In this document: piece by piece, positions 16,790 through 27,121 of the stretch
Numbering within the stretch: position 1 is the first letter of the stretch
How the letters are laid out: each line of letters opens with the position of its first letter
Assembly: GCF_003337575.1 (NCBI RefSeq)
Contig: NZ_QPJM01000003.1
Span: 392,167-456,166 of the forward strand
Source of the DNA: Phyllobacterium bourgognense
GTDB taxonomy: Bacteria > Pseudomonadota > Alphaproteobacteria > Rhizobiales > Rhizobiaceae
DNA length: 64,000 nt
Direction: 5' to 3'
Notes under the pieces: generated by a model
What the model was told of the DNA's origin: nothing
What the model saw: the letters and a program-made list of their open reading frames with translations, nothing else
Databases searched by the model: none
Program-made: the position numbers and the translations under genes

Positions 16790-17596
16790 TCACGCAAAAG
16801 CGGCAGCATAGGCGCCGGGGGAGAGCCCGTATGTGCGCACGAACAGGCGGGTCATGTGGCTCTGATCAGCAAAGCCGCTCGTAGCGGCCGCATCGGCTAA
16901 CGGCGATCCGCTCGCGATCAGACGGCGGGCAAGGTCGATCCGGCGTTGCATGAGATAGGCGTGCGGTGTGAAGCCGGTCGCTTTGACAAAGCCGCGCAGA
17001 ACCTGAAACCGGCTCAATCCACTTGTTCGCGCAAGATCGGCAAGCGTTACCGGAAAAGTCGGCTCATCATCGATCAAATTCCTCGCGCGGTCGATGACTG
17101 CAAACGCCCGGCTTGAACCATCCTGTTCACTGCGTTCGCGGACAATCGTCGGGAGCAACTGCAGCAGGAGTTCTTCGCGCTCGAGTTCGGGCGAATTGGC
17201 GGTTGTCATGATTGCGAAAAGGCGCTGGAAAACAGTCGCGACACTGGCGTCGCTCATAACGGGTCGGATGAATTCGCGGGTGTTCGCGGCGCCTTCATTC
17301 ATGTCGTCGATGGCTTCGCTGATGATCGCCGGATCGAAATAGAGCATGCGCCATGAACGTCCTGCATCGCCGATCGGCATGCCATCATGCACCTCGCCCG
17401 GGTTGACGGTGATGATGTCGCCGGGACCTGCCTCCACTTGGCCGCGGCCGCTCAGGGATTTCTGCGCGCCTTGATGAATGACGCCGATTCCATATTGCTC
17501 ATGCGAATGGCGTGGAAAGGCATGGTTCGTGGCAGCTTCCACCACCTCGATACCGGGAACTTCGCATGGAAATATCCTGAACTGGCCTTTTTGCAT
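16790..17596 (-). CDS. AraC-family regulator with cupin domain
   Basis: The 268-residue product has an N-terminal sugar-binding-type cupin (HAFPRHSHEQYGIGVIHQG, then GPGDIITVNPGEVHDG) and a C-terminal double helix-turn-helix (LADLARTSGLSRFQVLRGF, then GSPLADAAATSGFADQSHMTR). It sits 88 bases upstream of the lysE-type gene on the same strand, an arrangement that suggests it controls amino-acid export. Ligand unknown. It is divergent from the degP-type gene. Confidence 0.88.
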   Translation of the reverse strand: MQKGQFRIFPCEVPGIEVVEAATNHAFPRHSHEQYGIGVIHQGAQKSLSGRGQVEAGPGDIITVNPGEVHDGMPIGDAGRSWRMLYFDPAIISEAIDDMNEGAANTREFIRPVMSDASVATVFQRLFAIMTTANSPELEREELLLQLLPTIVRERSEQDGSSRAFAVIDRARNLIDDEPTFPVTLADLARTSGLSRFQVLRGFVKATGFTPHAYLMQRRIDLARRLIASGSPLADAAATSGFADQSHMTRLFVRTYGLSPGAYAAAFA

Positions 17597-17790
17597 GTCC
17601 TCGGTTTCTCAAGATACCTGTGGTTTTATTATTATCCCAAATATGGCGATGCATGAAGACGGTGTCGTGTACATCCCAACTGGTACCTTATGTCTCAAAT
17701 TTGCTTTGTTTCTTCGCTGGTATCTCGCTTCGAAATCACCACATTGGTCGAGACAGTTTTGATTGATTCATCACGTACCGGGAGATTGAT

Positions 17791-19218
17791 ATGAGTTCCA
17801 AAGCCGCTGCATCAGCGCGGGCACTTTTCCTCTGTACCGCTATGTTTTCCGGAATGGTGATGCCGCTCCATGCCCAAACAGCGACGGATACGGCAAAGCA
17901 ATTGCCTACGACGCGCAGCGAGCTGCAGCTCTCTTTTGCGCCGCTGGTGAAGCAAACGGCGGGTGCGGTCGTGAACGTTTATGCGGCACAAGAGGTGCAG
18001 ACACGTTCGCCCTTTGCCGGTGACCCCTTTTTCGAGCAATTCTTCGGCAGTGGACAATTCAATGCACCGCCGCGCGTGCAATCGTCGCTCGGTTCAGGCG
18101 TGATTACCGATCCTTCCGGGATTATCGTTACCAATAATCACGTGATCCGCAATGCCGATACGGTGAAAGTCGCACTGTCCGATGGGCGTGAGTTCGACTC
18201 GAAGGTTCTGCTCAAGGATGAATCGACCGATCTTGCAATTTTGAAGATCGACGCGGGCGAGCCATTGCCGTCTTTGGGATTGGGGGATTCCGACAAGGTC
18301 GAAGTCGGCGATCTGGTGCTCGCCATCGGCAATCCCTTCGGCGTCGGCCAGACGGTGACGAGCGGCATCGTTTCGGCGCAGGCGCGCACGCGGGTTGGCA
18401 TTTCAGATTTCGACTTCTTTATCCAGACCGACGCTGCGATCAATCCTGGCAATTCCGGTGGTGCGCTGATTGGCATGGATGGCAAGCTCATCGGTATCAA
18501 CACGGCAATATTCTCGCGCTCCGGCGGGTCGGTCGGCATCGGTTTTGCTATTCCGGCCAATATGGTACGCGCCGTTGTCGAGACGGCGAAGGGAGGCGCA
18601 GACAGGTTCGAGCGGCCCTATATCGGCGCCACTTTCCAGAATGTGACACCCGATGTGGCTGAAGGTCTGGGCATGAAGCAGCCCTATGGCGCATTGGTGA
18701 CCAATATCACGAAGGGCAGCCCCGCCGAGAAGGGCGGACTTCTCGTCGGCGATGTGGTGTTAACCGTCGATGATGTAAGGATCGAGAATCCCGATGGGCT
18801 CGGCTATCGCCTGACGACAGCCGGAATTGGCAGGGCAGTTAAACTCGGCGTGCTCAGCCGGGCAGCGGAAAAGACGGTGACGGTTTCGCTCGAAAAGCCT
18901 CGCGCCGACTCTCCGGACAATCAATTGATGATCGGAGGCAAGAACCCGCTGTCCGGCGCGCTCGTCCTCAAGCTGACGCCAAGCAGCGCCGCTCGGCTGC
19001 AGCTGCCACCGGATACGGATGGTGTGGCGGTGGACAAGGTGACCCGCAATTCGCCGGCCGCGCGCATCGGTTTGCGTCCCGGAGATATCATCCGCGGAGT
19101 CAATGGCGAGGAAATCGATACGATTGCCGATCTAAGTAAGGCGATGTCCAGCGACCCTTCGCTTTGGCGCTTCGAATTCGAGCGCGGCGGTGCCATAATC
19201 CGGCAAATCATTCGCTAA
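17791..19218 (+). CDS. degP: Do/DegP-type periplasmic serine protease
   Basis: The 475-residue product has an N-terminal signal peptide ending near MPLHAQTA, then a trypsin-like domain with the triad His in VTNNHVI, Asp in STDLAILKI and Ser in NPGNSGGALIG, and two PDZ domains (about residues 270-365 and 385-470, with GLRPGDIIRGVNGEEI in the second). It degrades or refolds misfolded envelope proteins. Rhizobia carry several Do paralogs, so it could be DegQ- or MucD-like. GGGAGATTGAT precedes the ATG. rarA follows after 18 bases. Confidence 0.92.
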   Translation: MSSKAAASARALFLCTAMFSGMVMPLHAQTATDTAKQLPTTRSELQLSFAPLVKQTAGAVVNVYAAQEVQTRSPFAGDPFFEQFFGSGQFNAPPRVQSSLGSGVITDPSGIIVTNNHVIRNADTVKVALSDGREFDSKVLLKDESTDLAILKIDAGEPLPSLGLGDSDKVEVGDLVLAIGNPFGVGQTVTSGIVSAQARTRVGISDFDFFIQTDAAINPGNSGGALIGMDGKLIGINTAIFSRSGGSVGIGFAIPANMVRAVVETAKGGADRFERPYIGATFQNVTPDVAEGLGMKQPYGALVTNITKGSPAEKGGLLVGDVVLTVDDVRIENPDGLGYRLTTAGIGRAVKLGVLSRAAEKTVTVSLEKPRADSPDNQLMIGGKNPLSGALVLKLTPSSAARLQLPPDTDGVAVDKVTRNSPAARIGLRPGDIIRGVNGEEIDTIADLSKAMSSDPSLWRFEFERGGAIIRQIIR

Positions 19219-19236
19219 GCGAGGCAAATAGAGAAT

Positions 19237-20550
19237 ATGGCTGACCTGTTTTCGGTCAATGACGATCCGGCATTGGACAGGAGCCGGCCGCTTGCGGACC
19301 GATTGCGGCCAAAATCACTGGGCGAGGTCACCGGTCAAGAGCATCTGACGGGACCTGAAGGCGCCCTGACGCGGATGATCGCATCCGGCTCGCTCGGCTC
19401 GATGATTTTCTGGGGACCGCCCGGAACAGGCAAGACGACCGTGGCGCGGCTTCTTGCCAACGAAACGAACCTCGCATTCGAACAGATCTCGGCGATCTTC
19501 TCAGGTGTGGCGGACCTGAAGAAGGTCTTCGACATGGCGCGTTCGAGAAAAATGTCCGGCCGCCAGACATTGCTGTTCGTCGACGAAATACATCGCTTCA
19601 ACCGGGCGCAGCAGGATTCGTTCTTGCCAGTGATGGAGGACGGCACGATCGTTCTTGTCGGCGCGACGACGGAGAACCCGTCCTTTGAATTGAATGCGGC
19701 GTTGTTGTCGCGTGCTCGTGTGCTGGTGTTTCATCCGCATGACGAGGCAAGCCTGACCGCTCTGCTCGAGCGCGCAGAAGTCCATGAAGGCAAGCCCCTG
19801 CCGCTGAATGACGAGGCGCGGGCGAGCCTTGTGCGTATGGCCGATGGTGACGGGCGGGCAATCCTGACGCTGGCCGAGGAAGTCTGGCGCGCGGCGCGGG
19901 ATGGTGAGGTTTTCGACGCGGAACGGGTGCAGCAGATCGTCCAGCGGCGCGCGCCGGTCTATGACAAGAGCCAGGACGGTCATTACAATCTGATCTCGGC
20001 GCTGCATAAATCCGTTCGGGGTTCCGATCCTGATGCAGCACTCTATTACCTTTGCCGCATGTTCGATGCGGGCGAAGACCCGCTCTACCTCGGGCGGCGG
20101 CTCGTGCGGATGGCAAGCGAGGACATCGGCATGGCCGATCCACAGGCGCTTGTGATCTGCAATGCCGCCAAGGACGCCTATGATTATCTGGGCTCGCCGG
20201 AGGGTGAATTGGCGCTGGCGCAGGCTTGCGTCTATCTCGCCACCGCACCGAAATCCAATGCGGTTTATCTGGCATACAAGGCGGCAACACGCGCTGCCAA
20301 GGAAAATGGTTCGCTCGTGCCGCCGAAGCACATCCTCAATGCGCCGACGAAGCTGATGAAGGGTGAAGGCTACGGCAAGGGCTATGCCTACGACCATGAT
20401 CAGCCGGAGGCTTTTTCAGGACAGAATTATTTTCCGGAAGCGCTCGGCCGCCAGACGTTTTACGATCCGCCGGAGCGCGGCTTCGAGCGCGAGATCCGCA
20501 AGCGCATCGATTACTGGAACAAACTGCGGCAGGAGCGCGGGGAGGAATAA
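19237..20550 (+). CDS. rarA: Replication-associated recombination protein A
   Basis: The 437-residue AAA+ ATPase has Walker A GPPGTGKTTVA (residues about 51-61), Walker B LFVDEIHRFN and the sensor TTENPSFELN, followed by the MgsA/RarA C-terminal tetramerisation domain with ALHKSVRGSDPDAALYYL and PDRGFEREI-like end (PPERGFEREIRKRIDYW). It acts at stalled forks with SSB and RecA. The 18-base gap to the protease gene suggests cotranscription. Confidence 0.95.
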   Translation: MADLFSVNDDPALDRSRPLADRLRPKSLGEVTGQEHLTGPEGALTRMIASGSLGSMIFWGPPGTGKTTVARLLANETNLAFEQISAIFSGVADLKKVFDMARSRKMSGRQTLLFVDEIHRFNRAQQDSFLPVMEDGTIVLVGATTENPSFELNAALLSRARVLVFHPHDEASLTALLERAEVHEGKPLPLNDEARASLVRMADGDGRAILTLAEEVWRAARDGEVFDAERVQQIVQRRAPVYDKSQDGHYNLISALHKSVRGSDPDAALYYLCRMFDAGEDPLYLGRRLVRMASEDIGMADPQALVICNAAKDAYDYLGSPEGELALAQACVYLATAPKSNAVYLAYKAATRAAKENGSLVPPKHILNAPTKLMKGEGYGKGYAYDHDQPEAFSGQNYFPEALGRQTFYDPPERGFEREIRKRIDYWNKLRQERGEE

Positions 20551-20651
20551 GCCGCTGTGTTAGCTGATCCTTTGGAGCCCCTTAGACCATCGTCCAATTG
20601 ACGGATAGGCGCACGTTATTGGAATATGATCCTTTGACAAGGAGTATATTC

Positions 20652-20861
20652 ATGCCCCGCGATCCTAAAGATTTGCTTCACGAGATTATTGATGTAGCAG
20701 AGTGGGTTCCCCTTGAGGAGGGCGTCAAGAGATACAATGAACTCGCTAACAAGGACGATCCTGATGTCATACCAGTATTGGTATTGCGGACGGAAGACCT
20801 CGCGGGCGATGAGGCCGATGACGAACCATCCGACGAGGACCTGCACGACGCCGAGCTGTAG
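20652..20861 (+). CDS. Small acidic protein of unknown function
   Basis: The predicted product has 69 residues, beginning MPRDPKDLLHEIIDVAEWVP and ending in a strongly acidic tail (ADDEPSDEDLHDAEL). The ATG at 20652 is preceded by AAGGAG at an ideal seven-base spacing, which is the main support for the gene; an upstream in-frame TTG at 20598 lacks one. I recognise no domain. It is soluble by composition, with one predicted helix at the front. It lies between rarA and the convergent ndvA. Confidence 0.6.
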   Translation: MPRDPKDLLHEIIDVAEWVPLEEGVKRYNELANKDDPDVIPVLVLRTEDLAGDEADDEPSDEDLHDAEL

Positions 20862-20901
20862 GCAGCGTGCGCGAGGTAGTTGCGCTGGGGTTTAATATGC
20901 C

Positions 20902-20934
20902 AACGCCGCCCTGATCGTTGGATAGGGCGGCGTT
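20902..20934. terminator. Hairpin between convergent genes
   Basis: AACGCCGCCC (20902-20911) pairs perfectly with GGGCGGCGTT (20925-20934) around a 13-base loop. It lies between the ends of the small acidic gene (+) and ndvA (-), where a bidirectional terminator is expected, but neither side has a T-run. Confidence 0.5.
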
Positions 20935-20960
20935 GAAGGTTCCTAAGAAGTCCGAGCTTT

Positions 20961-22736
20961 TCAGGCTGCTTCTGGCTTGCGCGGGAAGGGAGTTACATTG
21001 GCTGTATCGTCGTCGAGCTTCAGGCCACCCGCCTTGAGCAGCGAACTGAAGCGGCCGTTCTGGCGCGCCAGGGCATCGAAGCTGCCGGACTCGACGATTT
21101 CGCCCTGATCCATGAAGAGCACGATATCGGCATCGCGGACAGTCGATAGACGGTGGGCGATAATGAAGGTCGTGCGGTTCTGGCACAGCTTGTCCACGGC
21201 AACCTTGACGCGTGCTTCCGTCTCGACGTCGAGTGCACTGGTCGCCTCGTCAAGCACAAGGATCGGCGCGTCCTTGAGGATGGCGCGGGCGATAGCGACG
21301 CGTTGACGTTCACCGCCCGACAGCTGCGAACCGCGCTCGCCGACAACAGTCCCGTAGCCAGCAGACTTGGCGAGAATGAAGTCGCTCGCATCGGCGGCTT
21401 CGGCCGCAGCAAGCACATCCTCGTCGCTGGCCTTCGGGCGACCAACGCGGATATTGTCTTCGATCGAGCGGTTGAACATGCCCGCATCCTGAAACACGGT
21501 GGCAATTGCGTTGCGCAGCGACCGGCGGCTGACCGTACGCGTATCGATACCATCGACCAGAATGCGGCCCTCCTTCGGATCGTATACGCGCTGCAAGAGA
21601 TTGATCAGCGTCGTCTTGCCGGCACCTGTCGGGCCAACGATGGCGACGGTCTGCCCAGCCTTGGCTTTGAACGAAACGTTCTTGAGGCCCTGTGTCGAAT
21701 TGGCGAACTCGAAGGAAACATTCTCGAACTCGACGTTACCGCTGACATTATCGATATCGTGTGCAGCCTTCGGCTCGACCGCATAGGCAGCCGAAGCCTC
21801 CATCTCGAAGAAGTCTTCCAGCTTGGCGCGCGCCGCGAAAATCTGGTTGACGAACGCACTGAGCTGGTCGAGACGACCGATCAGCAGTGTGGCGAAGCCG
21901 ATGAAGGACACGACCTGACCAACCAGCATTTCACCTTGCATGACGAAATGGGCGCCGAGGGCGAGAACCACAAGGATAGATATTGTAGAAGCCATGCGAT
22001 TGATACCGGCGGCCAAGGCCCACCAGTTCAACACAGGGTACTGCGCGGCAAGCAGCTGTTTCGCGTAGGACTGCAGCGCGCGCGTTTCTTCGTCGATGCG
22101 GTTGTAGCTCTGCAATACGGAGAGATTGCCCATCGAGTCTGTAACGTGGCTGAAGGCCGTGATGTGATGGCGCTCGACCTGGGCCTGACCGTCCTTGGTC
22201 TTGGCTGTCACAAAGCGGCTCACGAGGACGTAAACGACACCCAGAACCGCCAATACTGAGGCCAGACGCCAGTCTTGCGTCACAGCCAACGGAATGAGGC
22301 CTCCCAGCGCCACTGCGGTTGCGAGATGTGTGCGCATGAATTCGAGCCAAAGGCCAAACAGCGTCTCAATAGCACGCAAAAGCGTATGCATCGCATTGGA
22401 CGTGCCACGCTGATGGTGCCAGGAAAGTGGCATACTGATTACGCGATTGTAGGATTCTGTGAGTACGGCAAGCTTGCGCCGGTGCGCAAGGCGGTCGGCC
22501 TCGCGTGCAACCAGGACATTCGCGCCGATGTGGAACAAACCAACCGCGGCCAATTGAGTAAGCGGGAGCCAAATGTCGGACTTGTCGGCAATTGCCTGGA
22601 TGACGAGACCCATAAGCAATGGCTCGAACAACATCGTCAATGCCAAGGCGACGTTGACGGCGCAGATAAACATAGTCGCGCGCTTTTCAGCGCCGAGATA
22701 TTGGAGCGATTTCCAATAGATGTTTAACAATGACAC
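20961..22736 (-). CDS. ndvA: Cyclic beta-1,2-glucan ABC exporter
   Basis: The 591-residue half-transporter has an N-terminal six-span membrane domain (to about residue 310) and a C-terminal ATPase with Walker A GPTGAGKTT, signature LSGGERQRVAIARA and Walker B ILVLDEATSALD. Stretches such as SMPLSWHHQRGTSNAMHTLL and FGLWLEFMR are, from memory, characteristic of NdvA/ChvA. It moves cyclic glucans from the cytoplasm to the periplasm, needed for osmoadaptation and for infection in rhizobia, Agrobacterium and Brucella. The glucan synthase (ndvB) is not in the window. Confidence 0.92.
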   Translation of the reverse strand: MSLLNIYWKSLQYLGAEKRATMFICAVNVALALTMLFEPLLMGLVIQAIADKSDIWLPLTQLAAVGLFHIGANVLVAREADRLAHRRKLAVLTESYNRVISMPLSWHHQRGTSNAMHTLLRAIETLFGLWLEFMRTHLATAVALGGLIPLAVTQDWRLASVLAVLGVVYVLVSRFVTAKTKDGQAQVERHHITAFSHVTDSMGNLSVLQSYNRIDEETRALQSYAKQLLAAQYPVLNWWALAAGINRMASTISILVVLALGAHFVMQGEMLVGQVVSFIGFATLLIGRLDQLSAFVNQIFAARAKLEDFFEMEASAAYAVEPKAAHDIDNVSGNVEFENVSFEFANSTQGLKNVSFKAKAGQTVAIVGPTGAGKTTLINLLQRVYDPKEGRILVDGIDTRTVSRRSLRNAIATVFQDAGMFNRSIEDNIRVGRPKASDEDVLAAAEAADASDFILAKSAGYGTVVGERGSQLSGGERQRVAIARAILKDAPILVLDEATSALDVETEARVKVAVDKLCQNRTTFIIAHRLSTVRDADIVLFMDQGEIVESGSFDALARQNGRFSSLLKAGGLKLDDDTANVTPFPRKPEAA

Positions 22737-22936
22737 TTTGCCACTCCGCTACTGGGGCCCGCTACTCACGCTGTTGAAATGACACTGCATCAGACTCTTG
22801 TGCACCGCAATATTCAATGCTCTAAAGTTAAGCCAGTTCCGCGTTCCTGTGTGGAACATTTTTCTACGTCGCGTAACGTCCCGTGATGATTCAACCATTT
22901 GAGTTGGCAACATAAACTGCGCAGGCTGAATGTAAA

Positions 22937-23314
22937 ATGAACGCAATATTACTTGTGGCTTCAGGTGGAGCCATCGGATCTGTCGCGCGATATCTTGTCG
23001 GGGTCGGGATGGCGCGGGCCTTCGGCGTTGCCTTCCCGTACGGAACACTGGCGGTGAATGTCATTGGCGGCTTTCTCATGGGGCTTTTCATCGAGCTTCT
23101 CGCCCGCCGCTTCGAGGGATCGCCTGAACTGCGGCTATTCATAGCCGTCGGGATTCTTGGCGGCTTCACGACGTTTTCGTCATTCTCGCTGGATGTCGCG
23201 GTGCTTTGGCAACGCGGTGAACTCGCAATCGCTCTTTTTTATATGCTGGCGAGTGTGATCTTGAGCATTGGCGCGCTGTTTTTAGGATTATGGCTCGCAC
23301 GGCTGACTGGTTAG
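22937..23314 (+). CDS. crcB: Fluoride-specific ion channel CrcB/FluC
   Basis: The 125-residue product has four hydrophobic spans with the family motifs GGAIGSVARYLVG, GTLAVNVIGGFLMG (with the conserved Asn) and GGFTTFSSFSLD. Dual-topology dimers export fluoride. No crcB-motif fluoride riboswitch was recognised in the 200 bases upstream. An rluC-type gene follows after 34 bases on the same strand. Confidence 0.93.
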   Translation: MNAILLVASGGAIGSVARYLVGVGMARAFGVAFPYGTLAVNVIGGFLMGLFIELLARRFEGSPELRLFIAVGILGGFTTFSSFSLDVAVLWQRGELAIALFYMLASVILSIGALFLGLWLARLTG

Positions 23315-23348
23315 TGCTATTCGCATGCCTGATTGAAAGGCAGAGTTG

Positions 23349-24335
23349 ATGGCAGCGGTAGAACAGAAGACAGTCGATACGGGTGAGGCGGAAATGCGCC
23401 TCGACCGTTGGTTCAAGGTACATTTTCCTGGTTTGGGATTCGGGCATCTGCAGAAATTGCTGCGGTCCGGCCAGATAAGGATCGATGGATCGCGCGCCAA
23501 ATCCGACACAAGGTTGCAGGCCGGGCAGACAGTCCGCATTCCTCCGCTGCCGGTAGATTCCAAGGCTGAGGGTCATCTGACCGGCAAGAGCATTCGCGGC
23601 CGAGATGATGGCGATGTCCTGAAGCAGATGCTGCTCTATGAAGATCCGAAGGTTTTCGTCTTCAACAAGCCGGCGGGTCTGGCAGTGCAGGGCGGTTCCG
23701 GCGTCAATCGCCATGTTGATGACATGCTGGAAGCCTGGCGCAACAAGAAGGGTGAAAAGCCCCGGCTTGTTCACCGGCTCGACCGCGATACGTCGGGCGT
23801 TCTCGTCGTTGCCCGCACACGCGGCGCAGCGCAGGCGCTGACCGCAGCTTTTCGCGAGCGTGAGACGAAGAAAACCTATTGGGCCCTGGTGAAAGGCATA
23901 CCGCGCAAGCGCGAGGACAAGATCACCACCTGGCTGGTCAAGGAAACAACGCCCGATGGCGATCGAATGCGCGTTGCCCAGCACGGCGAACCGGATTCGG
24001 ATCATGCCGTCTCCTATTATCGCGTGATCGAATCTGCCGGACAGGTTCTGACCTGGCTGGAGATGGAACCCTATACGGGCCGCACGCACCAATTGCGCGT
24101 GCACGCTGCCCACATCGGTTGTCCAATCATCGGCGATCCGAAATATTTCGAGGCGGATACGAACTGGTCTTTCCCGGGCGGTATCCAGAACCGCCTGCAT
24201 TTGCATGCTCGCCGGATCCGTATACCCAATCCATCGGGCGGCATCATCGATGTAACCGCGCCATTGCCGCCCCATATGGTGCAGACGTGGAACCTGCTGG
24301 GACTCGATGAGAGCGACGGCGACGAAGATAATTAA
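23349..24335 (+). CDS. rluC: RluA-family 23S rRNA pseudouridine synthase (RluC type)
   Basis: The 328-residue product has an N-terminal S4 RNA-binding domain (about residues 16-65, RLDRWFKVHFPGLGFGHLQK) and the pseudouridine synthase domain with catalytic aspartate in VHRLDRDTSGVLVVA and the RTHQLRVHAAHIG motif. By family it would modify 23S rRNA, probably positions 955/2504/2580, though RluD-type specificity cannot be excluded. The ATG at 23349 is preferred over the TTG just before it. Confidence 0.88.
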   Translation: MAAVEQKTVDTGEAEMRLDRWFKVHFPGLGFGHLQKLLRSGQIRIDGSRAKSDTRLQAGQTVRIPPLPVDSKAEGHLTGKSIRGRDDGDVLKQMLLYEDPKVFVFNKPAGLAVQGGSGVNRHVDDMLEAWRNKKGEKPRLVHRLDRDTSGVLVVARTRGAAQALTAAFRERETKKTYWALVKGIPRKREDKITTWLVKETTPDGDRMRVAQHGEPDSDHAVSYYRVIESAGQVLTWLEMEPYTGRTHQLRVHAAHIGCPIIGDPKYFEADTNWSFPGGIQNRLHLHARRIRIPNPSGGIIDVTAPLPPHMVQTWNLLGLDESDGDEDN

Positions 24336-24351
24336 TTAGCGGACTGTCACG

Positions 24352-25146
24352 ATGCGCAACGACCTTTTCAATATGGACAAGAAACAGGACCTATCCGATC
24401 CGGATCCGGTCCGCCGCGCGCAAATTCAGTCGAAAATGCCTTTGCCAAAGCGCTTTTACAAAGAAGCCGCAGTGGCCGAGCATGACGGTCAGTTTGCTGT
24501 CGAGCTGGATGGCCGCGCGGTCAAAACACCGGCGCGGCAGATGCTTGCATTGCCGACGCGAGCGGCGGCGCAGTTGATTGCGGACGAATTTTCCGCGCAG
24601 GAAAAGGAAATCGACCCGGCACGGATGCCAGCGACACGATTGGCGAATACAGCCATCGACGGCATTGTCAATGATCCGCAGGCAGTGCTGGAAGATGTGC
24701 TGCGCTTCGCGTCATCGGACATGTTGTGCTATCGCGCCGGCTCGCCCGAACGGCTGGTCAATCGCCAGAGAGAACTTTGGGATCCGCTCATCGATTGGGC
24801 AGCATCGGAGCTCGGCGCACGCTTTGTATTGGCGGAAGGCGTTATGCATGTCGAGCAACCGCGTGAGGCGCTCGGCGCTTTCAGTGTTCACCTCGGCCAG
24901 TTCAATGACCCGTTCGCCATTGCCGCCCTGCATACGATCACGACACTGACCGGCTCGGCAATCATGGCGCTCGCAGTCGCCAAAGGCGAGATTTCCGGCG
25001 AGGAAGCGTGGAGGCTCGCGCACGTTGATGAAGACTGGACGATCGAGCATTGGGGCGAAGACGCCGAAGCGGCTGCGCGCCGCGCTTTGCGTGAACGCGA
25101 GATGACGGCAGCGGTGAAGATGCTGGAAGCTGTTTCCGCTTCGTAA
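24352..25146 (+). CDS. ATP12-family F1-ATPase assembly chaperone
   Basis: The 264-residue product matches the ATP12 family found in alphaproteobacteria and mitochondria, where it chaperones the alpha subunit of F1-ATPase. Typical stretches are PKRFYKEAAVAEHDGQFAV, LDGRAVKTPARQ and the C-terminal AWRLAHVDEDWTIEHWGEDAEA. It lies 16 bases after the rluC-type gene. An earlier or later start is possible; MRNDLFN at 24352 is one candidate. A bidirectional terminator follows. Confidence 0.9.
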   Translation: MRNDLFNMDKKQDLSDPDPVRRAQIQSKMPLPKRFYKEAAVAEHDGQFAVELDGRAVKTPARQMLALPTRAAAQLIADEFSAQEKEIDPARMPATRLANTAIDGIVNDPQAVLEDVLRFASSDMLCYRAGSPERLVNRQRELWDPLIDWAASELGARFVLAEGVMHVEQPREALGAFSVHLGQFNDPFAIAALHTITTLTGSAIMALAVAKGEISGEEAWRLAHVDEDWTIEHWGEDAEAAARRALREREMTAAVKMLEAVSAS

Positions 25147-25183
25147 TCCGCTTTTTGCTTTCTCTAACAGCGTTACAACAAAA

Positions 25184-25211
25184 AACCCCGGCTCGCACCG
25201 GGGTTCTTTTT
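25184..25211. terminator. Bidirectional terminator between ATP12 gene and glnA
   Basis: AACCCCGG (25184-25191) pairs with CCGGGGTT (25198-25205) around a six-base loop. A TCTTTTTT run follows on the + strand and a run of at least five T on the - strand, so it can end both convergent transcripts. Confidence 0.88.
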
Positions 25212-25227
25212 TGAAATCTCGATCAGA

Positions 25228-26637
25228 TCAGACCGAATAGTACATGTCGTATTCGACCGGATGCGGTGTCATTTCGAAACGCATCACTTCGGCCATCTTC
25301 AGTTCGATGAACGAGTCAATCTGATCGTCATCGAATACGCCACCGGCTTTCAGGAAGCCGCGATCCTTGTCGAGGCTCTGAAGAGCTTCACGCAGGGAGC
25401 CGCAGACCGTCGGGATCTTCTTGAGTTCCTTGGCAGGAAGATCGTAAAGGTCCTTGTCCATCGGCTGGCCAGGATGGATCTTGTTCTTGATGCCGTCGAG
25501 GCCTGCCATCAGCATCGCGGCGAAGCCGAGATAAGGATTGGCTGTCGGATCCGGGAAGCGAATTTCGACACGTTTGGACTTCGGTGAGGAGCCGAATGGA
25601 ATACGGCAGGAGGCCGAACGGTTGCGTGCGGAATAGGCCAGCAGGACCGGCGCTTCATAACCTGGAACCAGACGCTTGTACGAGTTGGTCGAGGGGTTGG
25701 TGAAGGCGTTGATAGCCTTGGCGTGCTTGATGATACCGCCGATGAAGAACAGGCAGCTTTCCGACAAACCGGCATATTCGTTGCCGGCGAAAGTCGGCTT
25801 GCCTTCCTTCCAGATCGACATGTGAACGTGCATACCCGAACCATTGTCGCCAAAAATCGGCTTCGGCATGAAGGTCGCTGTCTTGCCATAGGCATTGGCG
25901 ACCTGATGCACGACGTATTTGTAGATCAGCATCTTGTCGGCGTTGCGGGTGAGGGCGTCAAACTTGATGCCAAGCTCGTGCTGGGCGGCAGCCACTTCGT
26001 GGTGATGCTTTTCAACGCGCACACCCATTTCCGTGAGAACGGTGAGCATTTCCGAACGCATATCCTGCGCGCTGTCGACTGGCGGGACCGGAAAGTAGCC
26101 GCCCTTGACGCGCGGACGGTGGCCAAGATTGCCTGTTTCGTAATCCGTGTCGTCATTGGATGGCAATTCGGTAGAGTCGACCTTGAAGCCAGTGTTGTAT
26201 GGATCTGCCTTGTACTTGACGTCGTCGAAGACGAAGAACTCAGCTTCCGGACCAACGAAGATGGTGTCGCCGATGCCTTCCGCCTTCATGTAGGCTTCGG
26301 CCTTCTTGGCCGTGCCGCGCGGATCGCGATTGTAGGATTCACCGGAGATCGGATCGAGAATGTCGCAAAGGATAACCATGGTCGACTGCGCGAAAAACGG
26401 ATCCATGTGAACTGTATCGGTGTCTGGCATGAGAACCATGTCGGACTCATTGATGGCCTTCCAACCGGCAATCGAAGAGCCGTCGAACATGACGCCATCG
26501 GCAAACATGTCTTCGTCAACTTCGGCGATGTCCATCGTCACATGCTGCAGCTTCCCCTTTGGATCAGTGAAGCGGAGATCAAGGAATTTTACGTCGTTAT
26601 CCTTGATCTGTTTCAGAATATCTTTAGCGGTCGTCAT
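25228..26637 (-). CDS. glnA: Glutamine synthetase type I
   Basis: The 469-residue enzyme makes glutamine from glutamate, ammonia and ATP in the cytoplasm. It shows the beta-grasp start [16 protein letters not shown], the latch FDGSSIAGW, the ATP-binding [17 protein letters not shown] and the adenylylation tyrosine within [10 protein letters not shown], so it should be controlled by GlnE. It lies 72 bases downstream of glnB on the same strand, the standard glnBA operon of rhizobia. Confidence 0.98.
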   Translation of the reverse strand: MTTAKDILKQIKDNDVKFLDLRFTDPKGKLQHVTMDIAEVDEDMFADGVMFDGSSIAGWKAINESDMVLMPDTDTVHMDPFFAQSTMVILCDILDPISGESYNRDPRGTAKKAEAYMKAEGIGDTIFVGPEAEFFVFDDVKYKADPYNTGFKVDSTELPSNDDTDYETGNLGHRPRVKGGYFPVPPVDSAQDMRSEMLTVLTEMGVRVEKHHHEVAAAQHELGIKFDALTRNADKMLIYKYVVHQVANAYGKTATFMPKPIFGDNGSGMHVHMSIWKEGKPTFAGNEYAGLSESCLFFIGGIIKHAKAINAFTNPSTNSYKRLVPGYEAPVLLAYSARNRSASCRIPFGSSPKSKRVEIRFPDPTANPYLGFAAMLMAGLDGIKNKIHPGQPMDKDLYDLPAKELKKIPTVCGSLREALQSLDKDRGFLKAGGVFDDDQIDSFIELKMAEVMRFEMTPHPVEYDMYYSV

Positions 26638-26709
26638 ATCAATTTTCCTTGTTCAGCGACGATGATACTGGTTGCCGGCGCGAACGTGCCAGCGGAGGGG
26701 TCTTGGGGA

Positions 26710-27063
<354 letters not shown>

Positions 27064-27104
27064 CTATGCATAGAAACGGACCTCTTGCCCGCTTTCACTT
27101 CAAA

Positions 27105-27121
27105 AAGCAGGAAGCATGCCA
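27105..27121 (-). promoter_or_regulatory. Sigma-54 promoter of glnBA
   Basis: Read on the - strand this is TTGGCATGCTTCCTGCT: GG and GC elements separated by exactly 10 bases, as in the -24/-12 consensus TGGCAC-N5-TTGCA. It ends about 57 bases upstream of the glnB start. A palindrome TGCAAATTGCA (27252-27262), about 135 bases further upstream, is a weak candidate for an NtrC-type enhancer. Confidence 0.7.

Noticed and set aside
22737-22936. Fluoride riboswitch before crcB
   Set aside because: The conserved crcB-motif elements could not be found in the 200 bases upstream.
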